Below are positions 1-12,200 of a stretch of DNA of 64,000 nt, one piece after another (the stretch's first letter is position 1; every line of letters starts with the position of its first letter). The position numbers and the translations under genes are program-made. The stretch is from the NCBI RefSeq assembly GCF_024679245.1, contig NC_090180.1, forward strand, positions 12,561,507-12,625,506, given 5' to 3'. The DNA comes from Pseudorasbora parva (lineage: Eukaryota; Chordata; Actinopteri; Cypriniformes; Gobionidae). Below the pieces are notes generated by a model. That model was not told the DNA's origin, searched no databases, and saw only the letters and a list, made by a program, of their open reading frames with translations.

Positions 1-266
1 ACCACAAATAAAGCACTCATAAACCACTTGTTTGCAATTGTGCCAAAACCACCTTATTGATGCAATCTCGGATTTTCCATTCATTATTTTGGTGCGGATC
101 CAATTCACATATGCCTAAACAAACTGAACTAAGGGAGAAAACACACCAGGTTCCGAAACAAACACTCCAAACGATCTAGACATGAAAAAACTCTAAGAAT
201 CTGCTTATGAAGTAGTTTGCATGTTTTCATGTGAGATGAATTTATCACTGGTCTTCTGTATCTCAG

Positions 267-3200
267 TAATGAGCAGCCATCGCATCCAAAAATGAAGCAC
301 TTCATACAGACGTTGCTGAAGGACCCTGGCATGGGAACACGCTGTATGACCAATCAGCCGCCCTTGGTGTGAGTTTTGAAGTTTGGTCTGAAGGGGTTTT
401 GAAACTACACTATGAGCATACTTATTTTAAAATTGACTCTGGGGAATATAGTGAGCCGATGTACATCTATCCAGTTCTGATTTATGCAAAGTTCTGTCAT
501 GAAACTCTATATCGCACAGCTAATAGGTCCATAAACCAATCTGCCTGCAATCACATCATTTTCTATAGGACACAGCTGATTGGTTACGGCTGTATCTCAA
601 CATTTAAATACTTGTTTTTTTAAAATCACAAATACATTTTTTGTAGCAGTTCCGTATGCTTTTAGAAACCTCGCACCTTCCCCAGTTCCACTTGTATAGA
701 TCTGCTTCGGGTAATTTATGTACGCTGTCCTGTCTTGTCATGTCTTGCTCACAGCAGCGTGTCGTGCTGTGCTGCAACAGCAACAATAACCTACAGCAGT
801 CAAAAATCAATTTTGCCAAGACCAAACATATCAACATTGTCACTCCTTACCATATTACCGAGAGTTGTCATGACAGAAATTTAATCTTTAAAATGGAGCG
901 TGACAAAATCTTTGTAGATGTATAATAATATAAACATTTCAGGGTTATGCACCTGTGCCACAATTCAGTATTGTTTTAAGTTAGTTGTTTAATTACCAAA
1001 TTCTCAGTAAATTACACTACCATTGAAAAGTTTGGGGTCAGTAAGATTTGTTTATTTTCTTATTTTTTTAAAGTTTATTCAGCACACATTATATTGATTT
1101 CAAGTGAAAATAAAGACATTTATAATGTTACAAAAATAAAACTTTTTTATCAAACAAGTCATTCTGCTCTCTCCGACGACGACATTTGTGTTCTGTCTCG
1201 GCCGTTGTAGCGCTGGTCGATTGCATTTCACAACCTCACCACTAGATGCTGCTAAAATTCACACACTGGACCTTTAACTGTTTTCAATATTGATATGAAT
1301 GGGTAACTAAACCCCTGTTCACAGGCTAACTCAACCCACTAGCAATATTTGAATTTTTTAGGAAAAGTGGACAGAGCCCAGTGGAGACAGAGGGGATGAA
1401 CCGAGGGCAGGGTTGAGGGGGGATTGTACACCTGAGACCCACAGTGACGGATTGATTGACCGCTGTCAGACTTGCCAAGATGAAGAATGACTGAGTGACG
1501 GCAGTGGTTCTGCAACAGATCTTTTGAAGTAGAGGACTTTCCTCCTCCACCTGAAGTGGAGGAGGGTGAATTGTCTGTAGACACAGGGCCAGAGCCTTAT
1601 CAATTCGAGCCGCTGGCGTTAACTCCTGATGTCAAAGGTCTGGTGAGCTCGTGCCAGGGCCGTGGGTAATAGTGAGCCGTTGAGAGAGCCAACATTTGTC
1701 ACAATGGCCAACAACATTCAATAAGAAAATTCAACTGCAGTAGCCACCGTTCAAACTTAAGAGGGCAGCACTCAGACTGGAGTAATGATGTTGAAAATTA
1801 AGCTTTGACATCAGAAATTATTTTTTTATATATATTTTAAAATACAATAAAAACTGATATTTTATATTGTAATAATACATACAGTAATATAATAATTACT
1901 GTTTTTAATGCATGTTTGATTAAAAAAGTGCAGCCTTGGTGAGAATTAGAGAGTTCTTTAAAAAAAAATTTTTTTAAATCATATTGACCCAAACCTTTTG
2001 AACAGTAGTGTATATAATCGAGTCTTTCTCCCTATATGCTCTACTTAAACTACTTAAAATAACTGTAATATTGTGAATAATTAAAAATACATACATTTTT
2101 TGCAATAAAATTATTATAAGTCGATTATATTATGTTATGTATATGAATATGTGCTTGCAGGAACCTCTTAACCTGCTTAAACACAACCTCTGATTGGGAA
2201 GTTCCTCCAGTGTCTCCTGAGGTCAGTAACATCTTATTGAGTCCTGAGTGGAATACAAAAAACCCCTCCCCGTCCTGTGAGTGCAGCACTGATACAAAGC
2301 TCACCATGCTGCCGTTCTGTCCGGCTGGAGCTGGAGGACTGCCACCTCGACAGGTCAGCATCAGATGCAACTGAAATATTTTAATTGTAATTATAAATAT
2401 TCAGGCAGTGCGTTTAATACATCTTTTTTTGTTTTGTTTTTTACTATAGAGAAGAGAGCCGACAGGGGACATTTTGCTTGACATGACAAACAAAAATATC
2501 TCTGACTACTTAGTGAAGACTTACCCCAAGCTCATCAAGACCAGGTGAGCTGTTCTAAAAACTTCAGTGTTAGTCGTGTTTGTATTGATGTATTCATTTT
2601 GTTTAATGACTGCTGTTGTCCTTATATGCAGCTTGAAGAGCAAATATTGGGTGAATGAACAAAGGTAAAGTTTCTCTCTCTTTATTTTAGTTGTATGTAA
2701 AAAAAAAAACTTACTTCAGCTGGACAATAACTTTCCTCTAGAGCTGATGTAGAGCCAAAACAATCTCTCTTCCGGTATTTTCCTGTCAAACAATTGTCCA
2801 ATTGAAACCATATCTGTGGAAAACCCATTATAATCAAAGAAATTAATTTGGCAGAATGCTTCTGGATTTTACCGAAATCATACGCTGGGGACTTCAATAA
2901 AAATATTTTGGGAAGATGACGTCCTCCAGTGTGACATGATATATTTCTAAAATGTTTTAAAACACCATTTTGCTAATTCTTTTGTAATTATTATGCATAG
3001 ATTTTTATTTTATTTTTTATTTGTCTTGTAGAAACACTGTATAATAACTTAAAATAGATGTGTGATCAGTCACAGAACCAAATTAGACAATTTCCTTTCT
3101 ATTAAACAAAACAAAAATAAACCAGTGGAATATGTTAATGTGCAAACACAAATTGCTCGAATAAACCCATTGTTTCATAGGTATGGTGGACTCTCAGTTG

Positions 3201-6200
3201 GTGGACAACTACCGATTCTCGATGTGGACCCTGAGCAGATCCAGGATATTTTTTCCCAGCTTGGACGGATGATGAATATTACAGGGGTATGATATTGTTT
3301 ATGCTACACACAAATGATCATGAGATTTTGATAAGAGGCATTTAAATATATTACTCTCTATTCTGCTCACACAGTATACTGTTGAATTGTTTTGTCTCCT
3401 TAGGGCCCCTATTCAAAGTCAGCCATGACCGAATTAGGAACTTTCTTGCATTACATGGAGAGTGAGTACAATGTTAAGGTAAGTTAAACAACCTTTTTAA
3501 CAATGTAATGTCCCAAAATGTGTTTGGACACTTTGATTAATGGACCTTTGATTTGGACCATGATTAATCATAAATGTCAAGGATATTTTTCCACTGACTT
3601 TATTTTGCTCTTGGTTCCCTAACTTTGAACAGGTGTGGTATAATAACAAAGGCTGGCACGCCATGGTCTCCTTCATGAACATAGCAAACAACGCCATTCT
3701 CCGTGCTTACCTTCCACCTCACGCCAACCCATCAGAATACGGCATTACTGCCATCAACCACCCGCTCAACCTCACCAAAGAGCAGCTCTCGGAAGTCACT
3801 GTGTGAGTGTCAGATGTCACGTTAAAATGTTTTTTAATTGATAGGCTCAGTTTACATCATCTGTCCAACACTAAATACAGGTGTACACGGTGTCCAAAAT
3901 ATTTAGTAATCCTACTCACCTGTCAATCAAACCCGTAAGACCTTAATTCATCTTCAGAACACAAATGAAGTTGAAATCCATAGACAGCAATTTAATTAAC
4001 AAGGTCCCAGAAAGGTAGTAAAAACATTGTTAAAATAGTCCATGAGACTACACTTATTCAACATTAATTTTATGAAGCGTTAAGAATACTTTTTGCGTGC
4101 AAAAAACAAACAAAATTAACGACTTTATTCAACAATTTCTTCTTGCCTGTGCCAGTCTCCTACACAGTTTACACTGTAAATACCGTTTAAAAGCGCTGCA
4201 CTGTATTTACAACAAAATTTCATTTTTGCCTGAACTAACCCTTTAAGCTTTACATGAAGAATCTGACGTTCAATTATTAGTGATATATGAGCGATGTAAA
4301 CAACCGTTCAAAAGAAGGTTGGTACGCTTTAATGACTTTTTTGCTCACCAAGACCACATTTATTTGACAGTAAAAAAAGACAGTAAAATAGTAACATTGT
4401 CAGATTGTTTACAATATAAAATATCGGTTTTCTATTTGAATATATTTTAAAATGTAATGTATTCCTATGATGGCAAAGCTGAATTTTCAGCATCATTACT
4501 TCACGTGATCCTTCAGAAATCATTCTAATATGATTTGCTCCTCAAGAAACATTTTTTATTATCGATGTTGAAAGTTGTGCCGCTTAACATTGTTGTAAAA
4601 CTGATGGCAGCATGTTATTTTGTTAAATTAACATTTTTACTGTACCTATCTATCATTGAATGTTGAATCTAACTCCAAGCTTTTAAAATGGTAGTATATG
4701 TAGTCATGAAATCAGAAACACGATCTGATATTAATACATTTCAAGTGCACTCCTGCTTTCATACTTATTTACTGTATAACTGTGTACACTTTTATAAAGT
4801 GTACTTTTGTGTAGTAAAAGCTGCTTTTCCTTTCGGACAGTCTCGCCACATCAGTGGATGCAGTGGTGGCCATCTGCGTCATCTTTGCCATGTCCTTCAT
4901 CCCAGCCAGCTTTATCCTCTACCTCATTCAGGAACGTGTCACCAAGGCCAAACATCTGCAGTTTGTTAGTGGAGTCAGCCCGGTTGTCTACTGGGTCGCC
5001 AACTTTTTCTGGGACATGGTGAGATTCATCAGCGTAGAATGTTAACAAGGACAGTTCTGTAAAATGTCAATCATTAGTCATTGTGAAATGTTTTTGGACT
5101 GCTTTTTTTCCTCATATCCCATTCTTTTGTTTGTGCCAGATGAACTACTCCATCAGCACAATGTTGGTTGTGGCCATTTTCGTGGGTTTTGATAAGAAGT
5201 GCTACACATCACCCACAAATCTGCCAGCGCTGGTCGCTCTGCTTGGTCTCTATGGGTCAGTCAGCGACTTATGAAGGTTGCCATTGCTTTAATGATTTTA
5301 AGAAAATCAGCCAAGCACAACAGTGATTATTCTTTCACTCTTCACTATGCAGGTGGTCAGTGACACCAATGATGTACCCCATGTCCTACATCTTCAATGT
5401 CCCCAGCACGGCATACGTGTCCCTCTCTTGCATTAACCTTTTCATTGGTATCAACAGTAGCGCCATCACCTTCATCTTAGAGCTCTTTGAAAACAATAGG
5501 GTAATAGGTTGTTTGTTTTTATATACAATTCTTATATAACATTTTTATTTAGTACCTTTTAGTCACAATAATGCATTAAAGAAAAAAAAAATCCATTATA
5601 TTTTTTATATAATTGCATTTTTTCTTCTTCACAAACCCTTCAGTCTCTACTAATGTTTAATGAGGTGCTGAAGAAGGTGTTACTGGTCTTCCCTCACTTC
5701 TGTCTCGGTCGAGGTCTCATTGATATGGCCATGAACCAGGCAGTGACTGATGTCTACGCCCGATTTGGTATGTTTGTCTATTACCAAGACCAGTTAATGA
5801 TAGATCAATTGTTGTGTAAAATCTCTCACCTAAAAAAAAAAGCTCTTTAATGTCCTTACTCTCAAACATCATGTCCATTTAACTAAGACCCAAGTTGACT
5901 TGAATAAAAAATCGAACAATAATAACGTTTTTATTTTATTTTATTATTATTAAGTATGTAGATAAGAAACTTCATATGTAAAATCCAGAAAACATTCCTT
6001 CTCTTGTCTAAATCCATCTGAATTGCATCTTTTTCCTTTGAAACCAGTATGATATTTCATCAAAATGTCAGTAGCTCTTTTCCACACCTGGTCTATTAAA
6101 AATATGATATAATATAATATAATATAATATAATATAATATAATATAATATAATATAATATAATATAATATAATATAATATAATATAATATAATACCACTT

Positions 6201-9200
6201 TATATTAGGTGGCCTTAACTACTATGTACTAACATGTAAATTAATCATTTTATACACTGCACTTATTGTGTACATACATGTTTTTACATTGTACTTACAT
6301 TTTTAAAAATACTTGCAAGTAATTACATCTGTAATTCATTTCTGTTATTACATTAATAATTGCACTGTTGATCCTTCCCTTACACCTAACCCTACCCTTA
6401 AACTGACCCACACCAACACACCTGTCCCTAACTCTACCCGTGTCCACCTCAGTATTAGCAAAAGTGTATTGCAATACAATATGAACACTAAGTACAATTG
6501 TATTTTTTTTTATGTAAGTGCATAGTAGTTAAGGCCACCTAATTTAAAGTGGGATCTATAATATAATAATATTATTACAGTTTAAAATAATTGGAATATA
6601 TTTTTAAATGTCATTTATTCTTGCATTTTCAGTATCCACCATGCCCATCTTCAGTGTCACATGATCTTTCGGAAAGTGTTCTGAAATGATTTGGAGCTCA
6701 AACATTTATTATTATTATCAATGTTGAAAACAGTTGTGCTGCTTACTATTTTTTTGTGAAAACAGTGATATTTTTTTTCTTCAAGATTCTTTGATGAATA
6801 GAAACTAAAATAAAATAAAAATCTCTCGTAATTTGAGGCGTTATTAAGAGCTGATATTTCTGTGAATTTGCTCAATTAATGAATAATTTTGCAGGTTTAA
6901 TGAATTTAAAACTTCGGAATAATAGCAGACTTTTCAAAGACTTTTACAGTTACAAAAAATTGTCATTTTTTCTACTTTCAGAATGAAGGTATTCATTTGT
7001 TCACAATAAATAAATAAATAATCAAACAAAAATCTTACTGACTCCACATTTTTAAATGGTAATGTATATTAATTCTAAACAAAAAAGTCTAACCAGCACT
7101 GTTAATATATGAACTAAGTAATTTTTTGGGTCATGTTTTATCTTACCTATTGTCATAAGTGATCCAGATCTGCTACTGGTGCCCCTAAAAAAAAAAAAAA
7201 AGAAGCACCTGTCCTGGCTATAACTATATAATAAATCTTGGTGCAGGGGAGGAGTTTTCCATGGATCCGTTCAGATGGAACTTTGTGGGGAAGAATCTCG
7301 TCTGCATGGCTGTGGAGGGTTTGGTGTTTTTCATCCTTAACCTGCTCATCCAGTACAAGTTTTTCCTTGATCTCTGGTGAGGGCAAAAAGACATTTTAGA
7401 TCCTCTGAGATACTTCTCAGTACAGACTTTCACACTATAGGCCCATTCACACCGCACAGACAAACACCAATAAACAAGTTGGCGGTTGGATTTAGAATTC
7501 TATGAAAAATAAATGTCATGTTCACACTGCCCCAACAGAAACCAACAAACGCTGATTGAACATGTTCAGTCGGGTGAAAACAAACCCCGACCAGCGGCAA
7601 CAGACGGTGACAGGGGTAGTAACAGACTGATCTGACAAAACCCAACAAATGTATTTTTACCGTTTGTTTGTGCGGTGTGAACTAGCCTTACTGCAACTGC
7701 AAAATAAACATTCAAAGAAAAGTTGGCTTTAAAATGGGATCTGTTTAATATTACTTTTTGTTTACTGTACCTGTTAGGAAAATGACGGTAACTATTATTT
7801 GTGTAGGGCGTCAGACTATGTGAAGAGCCCTGTTAAAGATGAAGATGATGATGTAGCTCAGGAGAGAGAGCGCATTTACAAAGGAGGAAACAAGAATGAC
7901 ATCCTGCTGGTTCGAGACTTGTCAAAAGTAAGTGACCGGAAGATAAAAAGCATCCATTTTTGGAGTATATTTTGTAAGCAATGTCAGTGTTGAATTTGTA
8001 GTGGTTTTTTTTTTTGTATGGTTATTACCATGCTGAAATGTGCAGTCTGATCTTAGACATACAGGCGAAGAAAACGACCAGCAGTGGACAGAATCTGTGT
8101 AGGAGTTCCAGCGGGAGAGGTAATTTCTAAACCATACCGCTGCTCTTCAGTTGAAATGAACCACTGAACAATGACGCGGTATTTAACTTAAATGTTCTGT
8201 GCAGTGCTTTGGGCTTCTTGGTGTGAACGGTGCAGGTAAAACCACAACCTTTAAAATGCTAACTGGAGACACAGATGTGACGTCAGGGGAGGCATCAGTA
8301 GCAGGATACAGGTAATGTACAAACTAAGGAGCCACTAGTTGTGAACTTACATGGATGTAAACTGTTATCATGAACTGTGCTTTTCTTCAGTATTCTTACC
8401 AGCATACTGGATGTGCACCAGAACATGGGCTACTGTCCTCAGTTTGATGCCATAGATGAACTGCTGACGGGGAGGGAGCACCTGTACCTGTACGCCCGCC
8501 TCCGCGGGATCCCTGAATCTGAGATTAGCAGAGTGAGACTCACAGTCTGACCCCTCATTCACTCATTACAGATCACATGACACACCTGGGAAATAACACG
8601 TACTTAAATGAAATTAGAAGTTTCCACATTTCATTAATAACACAAATAACCATGGACATAAATTTTATCTAACAGGGTTGACAATAAATACATTTTCTCA
8701 AGGGCAATTTTTAAGCTACACTGTGTAACTTTTTTAGTTTATTCTTAGCTAAAAACACTTAGTTCTTTCAAAAATATATGTGCTCATTAATGTATATTTA
8801 CTTCTTTCAAGTAATAAAGTTTTCTCGTAAGTTTATAATATGCCATTGAAAATACATACGGGTGAGGGGTTCGAATGCCGGTCGCCATGTTGCCCCTCCA
8901 TCTTGAAAGTACATTAGCCAAAGAGGGACATACCCATAAATACAAGCTTCGCCTTTAGCGGTTTAATACTCGATGACACCATGTCGAATGTGAAGAGGGG
9001 GATTGCCATGTTAATCTTGGACTAAATCGATCGGCCACCGTAGGAGTTAAAACGAAATCAGAATTGAGAGGAACAGAAACTATTATTCACTGGATGGTCA
9101 TATACCTTTACACCGCTAGATGGGGGAAAATATCACACAGTATAGCTTTAAGGGGGACACAAATAATGCAGCCAAAATTATACTTGTAAGGATATGTGTG

Positions 9201-12200
9201 GCGTTTTGTTGCACTGAAAAAAATATCTCATGTCCGTTTTTCTGTCATTTAATCTGGCCATCAATAATCGCAACGAAATCAGACCCATGGAAAAATACAT
9301 TATCTTTTTTTTTTTTTGCTAATTTATTCATAACTCGCACCGTTTGTATTAAAGAGAAAATAATCGCTTCATCCAGTGTTTAAAGCAAAGTTTACTTAAT
9401 GGAGTTCCACAACTACTGAAGAACTGTTCTTTCCCACTGGACTTGTGTGTTTAGGTGAAGTACGCAGTGGACAAAACCACTGTGAAGCAAGAGAGGAGGA
9501 AATCAAAATGTTTCTAAAGTTAAAACGTATTTTTCCCCTTTTGCTTTTGTATTTGTATTTTGTATTTGTATTTTGTATTTACTACTTACACAATTATTTT
9601 AAGCAGTGCTTTAAGTGGCCCAAAAGAGGTGCTGGTACTCTATCATTAATTTTTTTTTTTTTTTTTTTTTTTGCTGATTCCCCCTTCCTGAGGTAGCAAC
9701 AACTATATTGAAGGGGATTTATATACAGCATAGGGTGGCCAACTTCTGGAAAATAACATAAGGGACAACCGTGGATCTTTAGGAAAATAAGGGAAATAAT
9801 GAGTGACACTCAAAATATGTGTTCTGTACCACACAGTGTGTTATTTCAGTGTCTGCAGTTAATTGTGTGTATGAAGGCTCTCAGACAAACTCATTTGAGT
9901 CATTCTGATTCAAAATCTGCCAAATTTAAGAAAATTTCCAAGATTTTGTTAATTTTGTTTCTGAATAAAGACAGTCATGAATTAAGAAAAAAAGACAAAA
10001 TATTTAATGTGATGGATGTATATTTACGGAGTTATTCAATATTTTGTAGTGGGGGTCTGAATGACAATTGTCCTTAGATTTCCTTAGAAACAAACCCTTA
10101 GATGAGGTGGGTCCAGACCCCCCTGAAATGTACCCCTATGCAAATAACTACTATATGTTAGGCTTTGTTAGAAATTCTTAAAGCATTCTTGTACAATCAT
10201 TATGTATGACTGTATGTTTTCTGTAGGTGGCTGAATGGGGCATTCAGAAGTTGGGTCTGTCTGAATATGCCGGAAACTGTGCTGGTACCTACAGCGGGGG
10301 CAACAAGAGGAAGCTGTCTACTGCTATTGCTATGATTGGCTGTCCTCCTCTAGTGCTTCTGGTATGCTTTTCCTAGCATTCTCAATGTCATTGCACAAAA
10401 CAAAACATTGGTGTAATGTAACGCTGTACGTGTGTGTAGGATGAGCCCACCACAGGAATGGACCCTCACTCCCGTCGGTTCCTGTGGACCGCCATTCTGA
10501 GTATCATCCGTGATGGGAGGGCAGTCGTTTTGACATCACACAGGCAAGAATTAGTCTGGGTTTCCTAAACAGGCTGTAATTGACACTGCAAAAAAAAAAT
10601 GCTTTTCGTCCAGTCCAAATATCACTTTAGTTTAAGATCCAGTCCGCTCTATTAACTAGTATGTTTAAAGCTCATATTAATGCCTTATTCTGCATAACCT
10701 TATTCTACATCCCATAATCCTACCCAATACCTAAACATGACAACTACCTAACTAACTATTAATAAGCAGTAATTAGGAGTTTACTGAGGCAAAATCCGTG
10801 GTTCATAGTGAGAATCTAAGTGTGACTCAAATATTTAAAAATGATGAAATCAAGATTATTTTCTAAAATTTAAACAATGTGACACTGGACATGGAAGCGA
10901 TAACTGCGTCGGGCTGAAACTAGCAAAAAAACATCTGCATCGCATTGCACCGGGTGTATGATAGGGCCCATTATCTTATGCCGTTTTACTTATCTATTAA
11001 ATGTATCTTAATTTAACCATTTTGAGATATTTTGATTGGAAAACAGACACAAATACTATGGAAGAAAGGCATTTATTTTGCTGTGTAATAATTAAAGAAG
11101 AATACAGTCAGTTGCACTGTTTGAGACTGCCACAGTTCTTTTAACAGTTACACTGTACAAATGTTTCACAGTAAATGAAAGTAAATCAGTAGCAATATGA
11201 GACATTTTACTGTGAAATCATACTGTGGTTTGAAATCACATACTGTGAATCATATACTGTGATTTATTACTGTGAATATTTTATATCTTTTTTGAATCCC
11301 TGTGTAAATGTAGTGACATGGATAGTTCTTAAGTGACTCGTCAAATGTGTCTTTAAATAAATAGTTATTTATTGTAAATTATTAATCATTATCCTTTTAA
11401 TTAAAATAAAAAAATATATATTTGAAAAATAAATTGTCCAACTATTTTAATTTATTAAAAATTATTATTTTAAAAAAATGTAAATATTCTGCACATTATT
11501 TATTTGTTTGTTTGCATTTACAGTATGGAAGAGTGTGAAGCCCTCTGTACTCGTTTGGCCATCATGGTCAATGGGACATTTAAATGTCTCGGCACAATCC
11601 AGCATCTGAAATACAAGTGAGTATGTCCTTTTGGAAAGTTTTATGAAAACCCAAGCCATTTCCATATTACCACAAATCAACGTGAATGTTCTTCCGGTGT
11701 TAAATGTGTCCTATTCTGCTTATATACGTTTTCAAATTTCTTTAGTGTGCAATGGTGCTGTCTATGCATTAAAGAGACCTACAAAGTCCAAAGGGAGGTA
11801 TTCTCTATATCAGTGCGCATTAACTCCTTGAAAAGCCTGGATTGTAGTCTGAAGCTTTCTACTTTCTATTTGGGACATGTCAAAATATCCCCCATTTAAA
11901 TAATTCCCACCCAAGTATACTAAAAAAACAGTGGATGAAGCCTGGTTGAGTTGCATTAGTAGTGTGTTGAAATTCACGTTTATGGTAAGGGGTGTGACAT
12001 TTGTCTAAAACGCGCTAGAAGCAGTTGACCAGTCACAAAACACACTGGTCCAGCCGACCAATCAGAGCACATTGGGCTTTTCGGAACATAGAAACCGGAA
12101 TTAAACAGAACGTTGCAGACAGACTGGGAAGAGAGGTGCTGCAACAATGTCAGATACTTGAACAATAATACGTTTTTAAACATTCAAGCATGAAATCCCA

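Noticed and set aside
1..266. A further upstream abca4 exon
   Set aside because: The exon before 267 should encode the HPW-type stretch of the extracellular domain; nothing in 1-266 translates to it, so it lies left of the window.
369..623. 84-residue plus-strand frame directly after the first abca4 exon in the window
   Set aside because: It begins inside the GTGAGT donor and is intron sequence; the next real exon starts at 2161 in phase.
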